A stretch of 64,000 nt of DNA from Hemileia vastatrix (GCA_030280995.1 JASXTE010000007.1:10879001-10943000); one strand, 5' to 3'; positions 21,739-33,865 are shown, counted from the stretch's first letter. Notes: generated from the letters alone by a model not told the origin. A program made the numbers and translations.

Positions 21739-22692
21739 TTAAGAAGATGAAGGAGAAGAAGGGATTTCCTGTGGCCTGGTTGGAGCAGCAGAGCTTCTGT
21801 TGTTGTTGTGGATATTTTTATTGCTTAGCCCAGTTGGTTTGGAAACTGGTGGTGGAGAACCAGGGTTGTTGAAGGAAGGATAAGTAGAAGGTGACCTGGA
21901 AGCTGATTGTGATTTGCTGGATGAAGATCTAGAGGAAAGGGAATCATCAGAGGAATAATTGGCGGCCAGAGTGGAGTTGTAGTTAGTTCTTCTTAAAGTA
22001 ACTGGAGATTTTTTTTTGGAAGAAGCATTGTGTGCTCTAGTGTTTTCAAAAGGTCCTCTGGCAGGTTTTCTAGAGTTTTTGTAATTTTTGGGGATGTCTG
22101 TGGAAAAAATTTGGTGTGTACACATTGCTTTGGGAGCACTAGGATAAGGTTTTGTAGAGTTGTTGGTATTTAATGGTGTATTTTGGCTGTTATCTGGCTG
22201 AATTTGGGAGTTTTGAGCCTGATTTTCGCTTTCTGGAAAAGCAGGCAGGCAGCCCAACGTCAGGAGGGCTGCTTGGACGGGGTATAGCAGCCTGGGAGCT
22301 GATTTGGAAAAATTGGCTGAGATAAAAGCAGATTCTTGAAAAGATAAAGCAGGTCTTTTACAGAGTGATTTGTGAATAGAGCCGTGTGATCTTCTGGAAG
22401 GAGCAGAAGATAAAGAAGAAGAAGCAGGCCCAAGTTCTGGTGACCTGGTAGGTGATCTGCAAATATATTTGCATGAAGGTGAAGGCGGAGGTATTGGATA
22501 TTTGGGGTCTCTGTCACATCTTTTCTTTTTAGAGTTTCAAGAATCACAGGCTCTGTTATAGAATTTGGCTTGAGGAGTAGGAAGAGTGAAGGTACAAGGT
22601 CTGCACATGTGGATGCACTGTTTACAAGCAAAGTCCTTTGGAGCAGTGAAATAGGGAAGGTCTGATGGGTCAAAGTCTGGAGATTCAGCCAT
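21739..22692 (-). pseudogene. Antisense gene 2 of A2: Zn(II)2Cys6-like, Ser-rich protein, one stop in the cluster
   Basis: The gene lies on the strand opposite A2 gag-pol. From ATG 22692 one frame runs 317 codons to 21739 with one TGA at codon 52. Cysteines at residues 23, 26, 33, 49 and 59 plus the stop at 52 fit C-X2-C-X6-C-X15-C-X2-(C)-X6-C; TGA is one base from a Cys codon. The second half of the cluster is basic (N-S-K-K-K-R-C-D), as in Gal4-type clusters. The rest is Ser/Pro/Asn-rich and looks disordered. The terminal TAA lies in a sequence resembling an intron end (CTTAAC, then TTTAG). An open stretch then leads to GTAAGT at 21614, so further exons down to about 21179 are possible. A TATA box and hairpin repeats lie upstream. 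Presumed role: DNA-binding regulator; inferred. Confidence 0.6.
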
Positions 22693-22821
22693 GATCTGTG
22701 AAGGATAAATAATGAAGAGAAAAGAGATAAATGAAAATTTTTTCAGTGATATTTAGATAATAAAGAAAGAGTGGAAGTTCAGCAGGTTGGCTGTGGAGCA
22801 CAGTGCATGGAGGTGGATCCT

Positions 22822-22829
22822 CTCTTATA
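22822..22829 (-). promoter_or_regulatory. TATA box for antisense gene 2
   Basis: TATAAGAG on the minus strand, 130 nt upstream of the ATG at 22692, preceded by a GC-richer flank. The hairpin repeats at 22855-22980 lie directly upstream of it. Confidence 0.5.
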
Positions 22830-22854
22830 TGCAAAATGTGGCTATTCTGTCAAG

Positions 22855-23280
22855 ACTTTACACTGAAAACTTTCATTCCATCAAGACTTTAAACTGAGAA
22901 ATGGTATAGTCCCCCAAGACTATAAACTGAGGATGGTTTAATGGCGGAGTCCTTCAGGACTATAAACTGATCATGTGGATTTTGTGTGACTCTGGCAGAG
23001 GGCATCCAAGGGGGAGTCTCTGAATTTTGTTAAGGCAAGTGTGGGGGTAACTGATGAGCTGGCTGCTCTGTAGAACAATTACCCCAGAATGTTAGTTTGT
23101 TTCTTTGGTCTTTAATTTTTTGATCTCTGGTTCTGTCTTTTTGATCCAGGTTTTGAGTCCCCCAAGTGTATAAACTGAGGGTTTTTGAGTCCCCCAAGAC
23201 TATAAAATAAGGGCTGTTAGTCCCCCAAGACTTAAAACTGAGGATTAGTCCCCCAAGACTTTAAAATGAGGGTTTTTTTA
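22855..23280 (-). repeat. Hairpin repeat clusters upstream of antisense gene 2
   Basis: At least eight copies of AGTCCCCCAAGACTTTAAACTG-like words, in two groups (22855-22980 and 23150-23280) either side of stem-loop M1c. Each contains AGTC-N6-GACT or a variant. The reverse complement matches the A1 array at 47-438. Confidence 0.75.
23044..23085 (+). other. Stem-loop M1, A2 copy c
   Basis: GGGGTAACTG and CAATTACCCC, one mismatch in the stem in sense RNA. The same GCTGGCTGCTC loop and the preceding GGCAAGTGTGGG are conserved. Confidence 0.65.
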
Positions 23281-23322
23281 TTTATTGTAAATTGTAAATC
23301 ATGAACTTTGGACAAGAAGTAA

Positions 23323-23977
23323 TTACAGAAAAGAATCAAGAGATGTAACAAAATTTTCAGAATTGGCTTTGAATTGGTGGATGAGGTTCTTCCTTTTCTC
23401 AAGGTCCTCTGGGTTATTGGCAGGAGTGGATTGGTAGTAATCTAGGATTTGATGCTTCTGTTGAAAAGAATGTTGTTGAAAGTTGTCTTTTATGGTTGGC
23501 AATGGATTAGGTGGGGGCTCTTCAATGGTTCCTGCATTGTCATCATCACTTTCTGGATGGAAATGATCTGGAATTTTGTAAGATTAAATTTCAGTATGAA
23601 GAAGTATTGGGCTTACCATTAGAAAGACCAGGGATGGAAGAGCTAGTGTTTGTAGCGGGGTTGGCACACTTTTTTGAAGGGTGCAATTTGTTGACCAGTC
23701 TGGGGATCAGGATGGATTGTCTGGATCTTTTGGTGCTGGCGGAAGGTGGATCAGGTTGTGGAGGAGAAGAATATGATGAAGAGGACAATGGACCAGGTCT
23801 GAAATAAGTCTTCTTCCTAGAGTGAAAGGCATCACAGGAGGTTCTGTAGGGTTGAGCTGGAGGTGTTATGGTACAGATGAAACTGTTGTCAATGCAGTAT
23901 TGGCAAGGACCTATGTCAGTATCAGATTTGGAGAGGAGGCTGAAAATGGTGGTTGTGATGAAGGAGAGTGTCCACAT
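23323..23977 (-). CDS. Antisense gene 1 of A2: spliced Zn(II)2Cys6-like protein with two cysteines lost
   Basis: Exon 1 is 23977-23617, a 49-nt intron is 23616-23568 (starts GTAAGC, ends CCAG), and exon 2 is 23567-23323. Splicing is phase 1 and joins two open frames to give about 201 codons, whereas without splicing exon 1 hits a stop 10 codons later. Residues 25, 28, 35 and 48 are Cys; positions 51 and 58 are Phe and Tyr, each one base from Cys. The original pattern would be C-X2-C-X6-C-X12-C-X2-C-X6-C, followed by basic residues. After the cluster come Ser/Pro-rich sequence, an acidic patch (E-S-D-D-D) and a Gln/Asn-rich tail. The ATG is 18 bp from the A2 3' LTR, so an antisense promoter in the LTR may drive it. 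Known family role: fungal transcription factors; the role here is inferred, and the lost cysteines suggest decay. Confidence 0.6.
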
Positions 23978-23985
23978 TCTCTATT

Positions 23986-23995
23986 GGAGAGAGGG
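23986..23995 (+). promoter_or_regulatory. A2 polypurine tract
   Basis: GGAGAGAGGG immediately before the 3' LTR start at 23996, where plus-strand priming is expected. Confidence 0.7.
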
Positions 23996-24672
23996 TTTGG
24001 TCTTCCAACATTGGCGGAGCCCTTTTTTGGTCTGTTTGGTGTTGTTTTGATATTTCTTTAATGGCATTTTTTAATAATTGAGTGTTTTTCTGGAATTATT
24101 TGATAAACATTGGGACTGAGGTGAAATGTGTATTACCATTGGATAGCCCCGGTTTTTCTCTATATTTTATGTTGATGACATTTTTCATATTCTAAGTATT
24201 TGAGGGATTTTTTCTCATTTTTTATTTTAAAAGATAGCGGTTTAATTTTGTTTTTTGAGTTTTATGGGCTAACCTTAAGTCTTAGGGTTAAGTGCTTAGT
24301 ACCATTAGAACAGGCTAATTTTTCTCTACATTTCATGTCACAATTTTATTGTAGCTTAATTATGTGTTTTAAAGGTTTTAGTAGTCATAGTTCATTTTTC
24401 TAAGTATTTTGGGTGTTTTTGGAGGTTTTTGGTGGTTTTCTGGCTTCAGGGCCGTCCTTCTGCCTCAGGCGGCCTCCGAAAGTCGGGCTGACCACCCACC
24501 TTGGTGCTAGAAGGCTGAGAAGCGTTTCTAGAGGGGTTTTATGCAATTTGGCGCTCAGAAACGTCAAATTTGTTGGTGTGCATGGGCTCTTAGATAGTGG
24601 TCTGTGTGTATATAGTGAAGAAGACAGTTTGGGGCAACATTAATTATCATACAACCATCCAGAGGTGATATC
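23996..24672 (+). mobile_element. A2 3' LTR, first part
   Basis: Aligns with 11543-12219 of the 5' LTR. The first bases read TTTGG instead of TGTGG. It breaks after GATATC, where B1 is inserted; ATATC at 24668-24672 is repeated at 43419-43423. Confidence 0.88.
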
Positions 24673-25851
24673 TGTCAGTATAGTCTAGTATATAAGTATG
24701 ATATAATAGTATTTATTTATGGTCCTACTACTTATTGATAAATGATTTAGTGATTAAACCTCAGGGGAAGACTAATAAAATAGTTATACTCAAATAAAAC
24801 TCACAATACTTGGATTTAAATGTGTTCTAGTAATGAAAAATAGATGTATAAAATATAGTTATAGCTTATATAAAGATAATATCAATTTATAATGGCTTTG
24901 TAATATATTTCTAAATGTTAATAATTGTATAGTAGTGTTTGTTGGAGTTGTAGTAATTGAATGATGATCAATAACCGTCAAAATCCCTTCTTACTTATAC
25001 CCAAATCCACTGGAGTGCACAGACCTTCAATCCAGATGATGTCACTGCTATCCCCAGAAATTACAGCACTGTGAGGGCCCATAACCTCCCCATGGCTTCC
25101 ACTTCAAGCAGTTTCAACACCCAGACCTCCAGTAAGGACCCTCCATCACTATTAATAATAACACTGATCCATACCATAAATAGAAAATCCAGATAAAAGC
25201 GGATACCATAAAGAAACAGGTAAAATAAACAATCAAAAAGAGATTTAATGAAACCAAAAGCATATAAAGGAAACAAATAAAATTTCCAAGCCCCCAATAA
25301 CATCCCCAAGCATCCACATTAACCCAGAAATATCCTTCCAACCCATAAATCCGTGAATAACCATCCAAGGAAGTAATTTTAGTTGTCCAAACTGGGTGTA
25401 TGCACCTGATATAGGTGTCTAAACTTCTGTAGGCGTTGTGAGTCCACTGATTTTGTCCATATGACCTAAAATACGCAGAAAAACAAAGGTTATAGGCTAT
25501 TAAGGGGCTAAAACCCACTTATATACCTAAATATACATAATATACTGCATATTTCACTGAATATGAGATTTATGTATACATATAAGCTTATGTATGTCAA
25601 TAATTACTTCATATCACTTAAGATAAGTATATTATGACTCCATTAACACCTTAATAAGTATTATTAGGACATGGATAGGCTATTTAAACTATTATAAGTT
25701 ATATAATAGAATAATAAATATATATATATATATACTAAAATAATATATATTATTATTTTAACCTTATTTTTAAGATAAAAGCTCAATTTACTTAAGGTTA
25801 TCTTATTTTAAGCATAAAAAATATTCAGTTCTAAGGATATTTAGGCTGACA
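24673..25851 (-). mobile_element. B1 3' LTR
   Basis: 1179 bp, ends TGTCAG...CTGACA, nearly the same as the LTRs at 32334, 33796 and 58890. Open frames within it are copied in all LTRs and show no sign of selection. A TATAAG box followed by GGAGGGATTTTGAC in element sense is the likely promoter (at 33184 in the solo copy). Confidence 0.92.
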
Positions 25852-25962
25852 CTCCCTCACCCAAAAAAAAAACAATAAAAAAAATGTTAAGACATTTTAA
25901 TTAAAACTAAGGAGTGAAAAAAAAAATATATTTTTTATAATACATATACTGAATAAACAGTA

Positions 25963-28900
25963 TTATTTAGATTTAAATTTTTTCAAGAGATTTTTAAGAT
26001 CAGAGATTTCATTTTCCGGAAACCACTGGTCATATTCACTTGATTTATTTTTAAATCTTAAAAGATTCTAAACTCCCTTTTCTTTAGTAAGGTGTCTTTT
26101 TTTAAGTATCTTTTCAATTTCTGCCTTTTCAACTATTTCTTCAGGTTGCTGTTTATGCATTCCAGATCTTCTTGGAAATAGAGCAGTATCATTAGAATGG
26201 TATGGTTTTATAAGAGAAATAGCAAATAATGGATGTTTTCTATCATATGGCGCATATAGAATAACCTCAACAGCATTATTAACAACCATCTTTTTAACTA
26301 CAAATGGTCCAATGAATGGATCCTTCAATTTAACATTACCATTTAAATTGAAATGTAGCGTTGAAATAAGGACTTCATCACCCTCTTTGAACATTTGTTC
26401 TTTATGGGCTTTATCCCATCTTTTCTTGTCATACTCAAACATCTTATTTATACATTCTTGAGCATGTTTTCTGCATAATTCCTGCATCTGAAGAAAAGAT
26501 TTAGTACCTGGATGGATGCCCAATCTAGGTAACTTATTAAGAGTTTTAGCATGGGTATTAGGTACATAACTCAACCATAACTCAAATGGCTTCTTGCCAG
26601 TGACAGAATGTATTGTACTATTGTATGCAAATTCTAAACCTGGGATAAGGTTACCCAATCATGCGTTAATTTGTCATTGTCTTTAAAATTAAGACCAAAA
26701 GCACAGTATCTTCTTATCATATCTTCTAAGGTTTGTATCATTCTTTCTGCTAGCCCATCAGTTTGTGGATGGTGTGCTGTAGAAAGTTTTAATTGACACC
26801 CTGAAACATCCATAAGTGATGTCCAGAACTCAGAAGTAAATTTAGGATCTCTTTCAGAAACTATTGCTTTGGGGAAACCTGCTGTATTTAACATTTTTGT
26901 CCACCATAAAAAATCTAAGTCTTTTGCAGAAACCTCTTTGTGGGTAGGAATAAATTTACACATCTTTGTAAATCTATCTACAATTACCCAGCAGGAGTTA
27001 TAACTCTTATGCCCTGCTATTGGCAAACCTGTAACAAAGTCCATGTTAATTTTTTCCTATGGAGCTTTTGGTTGCTCAATTTGTTGTAATAAACCATCTC
27101 TTTTGCCTGTTAATCTTTTAGATTTTTGACAAGAATCACATGTTTCAACATATTTCTAAACATAATCCACCAAGCTGTGTTTTTTACTCTGGTTAATGTT
27201 TTATGGTAGTCAAAATGACCTGCTAATATATCATCATGACATATACTTAACATTAACTCCTTCATTGAAGGGGGAATTACAATTACATTACTTAGATTTT
27301 TCCTGTAATATATAAAACCATCCTCAATGGAAATTTTTCCTTTTTCTAATGCCTCTTTATACTTATTTGGTAATATTTTTATTAAAACATTCACTGAAGC
27401 ATTAGATGGATCATTTAATATTGTAGTTAATTTACTCAAGTCAGGATCTGAATTATAATTATCAAGAATTGATTGCATAAATTCATCCTCAAGATCTACA
27501 ATATAAATGCCATAAATGTTAATAATCTCTGACTTAGGAACATAAGCAGGATTTTCATCATTATTAGGCAGAGGTACTCTAGATAACAGATCTGCATTAG
27601 AGTGCAAGGTTCCTGCTCTATGTGTAATAGTCATACGGCCTCTGTATTCTTGCACAGCTAATTGCCATCTAAACATGTGTCTATTAGGAGTTTTCATGTT
27701 TAAGAGTGACTTAACTGCACTACAGTCAGCTATTAACTCAAAATTTTAGTCTTCAAGGTAATAATGTAGCTTCTCAAGAGCCCATACTACTGCCAAACAT
27801 TCAAGTTGAGTAGCACCATATTTCAATTCACTACATCTCAGAGTAGGTGAAATATAGCAGATTACTACTTCTGACATTTTTCCTTCAATAAGTTGTTTTT
27901 GATGCAAAGCAGCACCCAGTCCAATAAAACTTGCATCTGTATATAATACAAAAGGTAATTGGAAATCTGGTAATCCCAAGATAGGAGCTGTCATTAAAAA
28001 TTTTTTCAACTTATCAAAGCCTGTTGTCTTTCATTATTCCAAATGAAAGCTTCTGATTTCTTTATCAGTGTGGTCAATGGTGCAGCAATTGATTGGTAGT
28101 TTTTATATATTTTCTATAATAACCACACATTCCAAGAAATGATTGTACATCCTTTACATTTTGAGGAATACCAATATTCTTTATTGCAGCCACTTTATTT
28201 TGGTCTACACATATTTGTAAGCCAGATACAATATGACCAAGCACTATAAAGATTCAAACCCAAATTTACATTTTTTCAATGCAAGGGTCAATTTTATTTC
28301 ATCCATTTTTTGAAATACTTTCCTTAAATGGATTAAGTGTTCATCATAAGTTTTTGAGAACACTATGATGTCATCAATGTATACCATTAACCATCCCTAA
28401 ATCATTTCATTATGGAATGTTATATCCATTAACTTTTGAAATACTGATGGAGCATTTTTTGATCCAAATGGAATTCTGACATACTTATAAATTCCCATGT
28501 GTGTTGTTATCAACAAAAAGTTCTGTGAATTCTTTTCAACAGGAATTTGATGGTATCCTTTATTTCCATCTAGGCAACTTATATATTTAGCACCTTTAAG
28601 GGTAGCATGTATAGAGGCAATACTTGGCAAGGGATAAATATCATCTACTGTAAATGTATTTAATGCTCTATAATCACCGCACAGTCCTGCTTTATCTTGT
28701 TCATAAGAAATTAGCACTGGTGATATTACACAATATTTTGGTGTAGTTTTAACCTTCTCAAGAATTTTCATTTTTTATAACATCTTAATATTATCCTCTA
28801 TGTCTTTCCTCTTCATTGGTGAAGCAGGGTATGGTTTCTTTTTAAGACTAGTAGGAATATTATCCATATCACAGGTTAAACTAATCTTCATTTCATGATT

Positions 28901-29619
28901 TTTTACAAGGCCAAGTTCATTTGTACCATGTGCAAAAGCCATTGGAAAAGCTTTAATTAATTCCAAAATATTATCTTTCTCAGCTTTACTTATCTGAGTG
29001 CCAAATGTGCTTTTGAAATTTCTGTTTCCAGAAGTTCCATCTCATTGGATTCTCTTCCTTTGCATGGAATATCTGTTGCTGACTCAATTTGTAAGACTGT
29101 GTTAAATGAATTTATTTTAAATTTCCTTTTACCATTCATGCCAATTGTAAAATTGTTATTAGCAGGGTCTAATTTCACACCAAATTTGGTCAGAATATCA
29201 TTTCCAATGATAAAACAGTTACTAAAGTTAGTATTGTCCATTACTACAAAGTCACAAGTTACTCTTACATAACCATGTTGATGTTTAAAGAAAACAGCAG
29301 CTTTGTATCTACCAATGGGGTGTAGTACTAATACAAAACCTCTCCAATTTTTACTCTGAAGTGGTTCAAGCTTAGACTTATATTCACTATCAATTTTCTG
29401 TAATGTATTGGTAGAAACTACAGAACCAGCAGCTCCTGTGTCCAATACTATATTAACATTTTCACCAGAAATGATAGCTGGAACCGTGATAGGTGTCATT
29501 CTAAAGTTATCAGCTTGTATATCCTTAATGATTTCAGCATCCTCAAAATTCATTAAAGATTCATTTGAGTCCATATTTAATATTGGATTTTCAAAGATGG
29601 ACAAATCATCTTCCAACAT
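25963..29619 (-). pseudogene. B1 protease-RT-RNase H-integrase-chromodomain, broken
   Basis: Homologous to B3 and D2. Order: aspartic protease D-T-G-A-A-G at 29442-29440; reverse transcriptase with Y-I-D-D (DD at 28375-28370); RNase H; integrase with the first Asp preserved (M-D-F-V-T-G near 27040) and Q-T-D-G-L-A-E-R; chromodomain near 26060-25980 with Y-D-Q-W-F-P-E. Breaks relative to B3 include a 2-nt deletion near 28972, TTA to TAA at about 28773, a TAG near 28398, a small deletion in the integrase zinc finger near 27160, and stops near 27700-27750 and 26068. B1 cannot be autonomous. Confidence 0.88.
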
Positions 29620-31810
29620 ACAGACTTCATTTTCATCACTATATGAGATATTGCTGTCATAATCACTTGATTCTTTACTTTTTCAGTTTCAGTTTCAGAT
29701 TCACATTGATTTTTAACAATATTTATGTTTTTCTCACATTTGTGACCTTTGACCCAAGGTTTGTTACACTTATGACAAGTATTTGTTTCATACTTTTTAG
29801 GTACTACAGGTGAAGTAGGTTTTTTCTGCTTCTCCTGAAGTATTTTTGAATTCTGAGTTTTTACAGGTTCAACATTTTGTTTATAAGTGGAATACCTTGA
29901 TTCATACTTATGGTTTAATAATATTTCATTGCAAATATTAATAAAGTCAGAATATTCAGTAACATTTAATGTTCTGGCTACAACAATGTCTCTGACAGAT
30001 ATAGGTAATTTGTATATTATCTTATCTTTCCATAAGTTAAAATCCATATGAGGCTCAATGGCTTTTAATATTTTGTTTAAATTCATTAAAAATACCATAG
30101 GCTTGTCACCATTCAATGGATTATACCTAGTCTTCTCATAAAGTCTCTGCTGAGTAAGCCTGAATTTAGAACCTCCAAATTGTTTTTCAATAAGTTGTTT
30201 CCATACAGCCCAAGAGTAATCTCTACCCTCACTCAATACAACATCAAACCATAATAAAGCAACATCCTTAAATAAAGAAATTAATTTTGATGTTATTTCT
30301 TCATCTGGTAACTTATATGAGAATTTCAAGTTGTCAATTCTTTGAATAAAATGTTGCCAATCAGAGCTGGCTTCCCCATCATAAGTTGGGTACTGATCTA
30401 TCTTAGGCCAGTTCTTCTGATTGGTTTTTATCTCACTAATCTTAGGTAAATTCAACAACTCATTCACTTTTGATAAATGGTCTTGTATTTCTTCCTGCAC
30501 GGATTTGTGACTTACATTTTCAGATTTGACACTACCACCAGATGTTTTTAATTGTGGTGGTATAGGGAAGGAATGAGATTCACTTTTGCCAATGAAAGGA
30601 TTACTATTATATTGATTATACTTATGATTATCCTGGTTCATTAGTAGATTGGCAGTTTCAATGTCAACTTTAGTTAATCTTTGTAGCAACTCAGAGACAC
30701 TTTGATTTGTCTGGGCAAAAGATAACTTTGTTCTTGATTCAGTTTTCAATAAATGTGTTTCATATAATTTTTTAACTCACAGAATTTGTTTGAAAGTTCA
30801 TTATATTTATTACTCAATGAATCATATTTAAGAGTTAGAGACAAATGTTCTTTCTCTAATTCTTTGTTACGTGTTGCTAATTGAGAAATGTTTAATGTTA
30901 AGGATGAAGTTGTATCACTAGTGAGCTTAACTGTCTGTTCCTCACAGTCAGTCATTCTATTCCACAATGCTGAAACAATTCTATGGACAGTTGGATTATT
31001 GTTAAAATATTCCATGTCTTCCTTTTCAATTCTCTCACTCTCCTGTGAACTTCTCATCTCACTAGTAGGTGGTTGCAACTGAGGGTTAACTGTATTATAA
31101 TTATAAATAGTACTGTTATTGTGTACAAAAGAGAAGTCAGGTGTATCTACTCTAAAACCTAAATTTCTTAAATCCTCCTCTATTTTTTGCACAGATTTAA
31201 CATCAATAGAATTACCTATATTGTAATTATCAGTATTATGCTCAATCTGAGAGGGTAATCTACTTACCATGGGATGGTTGCCAGTCCTGATTTTTGGCGC
31301 TTTTTTCCTTTGTAAGGGTGAGCTGAGGAAGTCACATGAGGTAGTGGATCCCTGTTGCAACTGTGGCTTGTCCACTGTTGATCAAACCAGTCCCATTTCC
31401 ATTTGTCTACCAGGATTTTCTCCTGGGAGTGAGTTGACCCGCCTTGGATAGGGGGTTCCTGATTTGACTGACTGGGCTGGCCTCCCTTTAACTCTGCCAA
31501 TGTCTGATTCATCTGCTGAAACCCTACCTTGCAATTGTTTTGCAACTGCTCTACCTTTTTGAACATGAGTGATTGTGATTCCTCCAATTTCAGAACCTGT
31601 TTGGCCAGGTGAGAAAGTTGATCCTGAAGAGGAGGAGATGTCTTTTTTATAGTTATCTTTTTTAAGAGGGCGTCCTTTTCCTCTATACTCATGCTTTCTG
31701 CCTGGGGGTATTGTTGACCCTCCATGGTGATGTCCTGGAAAGTTTTTGTTAGCTTTAGACCTGGTATTATAAGCAGGCTTTTCACTTACACTGTCCTGGG
31801 GAACACTCAT
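29577..31810 (-). pseudogene. B1 gag, frameshifted
   Basis: From ATG 31810 the frame shifts near 31730 and again near 31300-31270, then near 30750. The C-terminal 390-codon piece (30749-29577) is intact: a capsid-like region with conserved W residues (about 30370-30200) and a zinc knuckle C-X2-C-N-K-P-W-V-K-G-H-K-C near 29785-29740, the form common in chromovirus Gag. Just after it B1 has one T fewer than B3 (five against six near 29685), which breaks the gag-pro fusion still open in B3. The N-terminal part is Gln-rich and probably a coiled coil. Confidence 0.82.
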
Positions 31811-32321
31811 ATTGTTAAGAATGACAATATTTTACGTCTACAAAAGGAAAAAACTCTATTAAATTAGTAGACAAAAGATATTAGGCATTATATTACTAAT
31901 AAAAAAGCAATGGAGCTTACCCTGAATTTATATCTTTATTTATTTAAATAAATTATAAGAAAAATTAGAAAAAATTCTGTTAAAAATATAATAATAAGTT
32001 TAACTAGACCTCTATAATGTTGAATAAGTAGCTTACCAAGCTTTAACCAAATACCAATTTAATTGGGTGTTATATTGGTGTCCAAATACCAAGTGTAATT
32101 GGGTTTATATTGGATACAGTTACTACTGTAAATACCTAATTTTTATGATAAAAAATTAGTACAATTATTTTAAGGGTTCATTTCAGCAATAACTGAGTTA
32201 TGATGACCCACTAATATGCAGTAGACCCAAATATTTTGTTATTTTGAGCTGTACTAAGGTAAAAATCACGTCCCAAGGCTTATACTAAATAATAAGTAAA
32301 ATATAAGGAAAGACCCCCAAT
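31811..32321 (-). other. B1 leader and primer binding region
   Basis: Non-coding. In element sense the first bases inside the LTR are ATTGGGGGTCTTTCC; TGGGGGTCTTTCC could be a primer binding site but I cannot name the tRNA. It is not complementary to the visible LTR sequence, unlike element C. Confidence 0.4.
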
Positions 32322-32333
32322 TGTCAGTATAGT

Positions 32334-33510
32334 TGTCAGCCTAAATATCCTTAGGACTGAGTATTTCTTATGCTTAAAATAAGATAACCTTAACTAGATT
32401 AAGCTTATATCTTAAAAATAAGGTTAAAATAATAATATATATTATTTTATTATATATATATATAATTATTATTCTATTATATAATTTATAATAGTTTAAA
32501 TAGCTTATCCATGGCCTAATAATACTTATTAAGGTGTTAATGGAGTCATAATATACTTATCTTAAGTGATATGAAGTAATTATTGACATACATAAGCTTA
32601 TATGTATACATAAATCTCATATTCAGTGAAATATGCAGTATATTATGTATATTTAGGTATATAAGTGGGTTTTAGCCCCTTAATAGCCTATAACCTTTGT
32701 TTTTCTGCTTATTTTAGGTCATATGGACGAAATCAGTGGACTCGCAACGCCTACAGAAGCATAGACACCTATATCAGGCGCATACACCCAGTTTGGACAA
32801 CTAAAATTACTTCCTTGGATGGTTATTCACGGATTTATGGGTTGGAAAGATGTTTTTGGGTTAATGTGGATGCTTGGGGATGTTATTAGGGGCTTGGACA
32901 TTTTATTTGTTTTCTTTATATGATTTTAGTTTCATTAAATCTCTTTTTGATCATTTATTTTACCTGTTTCTTTATGGTATCCGCTTTTATCTGGGATTTC
33001 TATTTATGGTATGACTCTGTGTTATTATTAATAGTGATGGAGGGTCCTTACTGGAGGTCTGGGTGTTGAAACTGCTTGAAGTGGACGCCATGGGGAGGTG
33101 ATGGGCCCTCACAGTGCTGTAATTGCCGGGGATAGCAGTGACATCATCTGGATTGAAGGTCTGTGCACTCCAGTGGATTTGGGTATAAGTAAGGAGGGAT
33201 TTTGACGGTTTATGATCATCATTCAATTACTACACTTCAAAAAAACATTACACTACAATAGTTAACATTCAGAAATATATTATAAAGCCCTTATAAATTG
33301 ATATTATCTTTATAAAAGCTATAACTATATTTTATTCTTCTATTTTCCACCACTAGCACGCATTTAAATCCAAGTATTGTGAGTTTTATTTGAGTATAAC
33401 TATTCTATTAGTCTTCCCCTGAGGTTTAATCACTAAATCATTTATTAATAAGTAGTAGGACCATAAAATAACACTATTATATCATACTTATATACTAGAC
33501 TATACTGACA
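32334..33510 (+). mobile_element. Solo B-family LTR inserted in inverse orientation in the B1 5' LTR
   Basis: A complete 1177-bp LTR (TGTCAGCC...CTGACA) in plus orientation, flanked by ATAGT at 32329-32333 and 33511-33515. It sits 12 bp inside the minus-oriented B1 LTR. No internal region accompanies it, so an element inserted here and then recombined between its LTRs. Confidence 0.88.
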
Positions 33511-33865
33511 ATAGTCTAGTATATAAGTATGATATAATAGAATTTATTTATAGTCCTACTACTTATTGATAAATTATTTAGTTATTAATAAGTAGTAGGA
33601 CCATAAAATAACACTATTATATCATACTTATATACTAGACTATACTGACAATAGTCTAGTATATAAGTATGATATAATAGAATTTATTTATAGTCCTACT
33701 ACTTATTGATAAATTATTTAGTTATTAATAAGTAGTAGGACCATAAAATAACACTATTATATCATACTTATATACTAGACTATACTGACAATAGTCTAGT
33801 ATATAAGTATGATATAATAGAATTTATTTATAGTCCTACTACTTATTGATAAATTATTTAGTGAT
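33441..33865. repeat. Threefold 140-bp amplification of a palindromic LTR-LTR junction
   Basis: The junction CTGACA|ATAGTC, where plus and minus LTR ends meet, recurs at 33510, 33650 and 33790. Each 140-bp unit is a near-perfect inverted repeat of about 70 bp per arm, made of the solo LTR's last bases and the B1 LTR's first bases. Confidence 0.9.

Noticed and set aside
25061..25518. 134-codon minus-strand frame in B LTRs, also seen at 32665, 34225 and 59267, with a splice-acceptor-like site near its start
   Set aside because: It recurs because the LTR is copied. Differences between copies are largely amino-acid changing and B3 is broken near the start, so no sign of protein selection.
31264..31810. 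Two overlapping minus-strand frames as separate genes
   Set aside because: They are the two halves of B1 gag separated by a frameshift.
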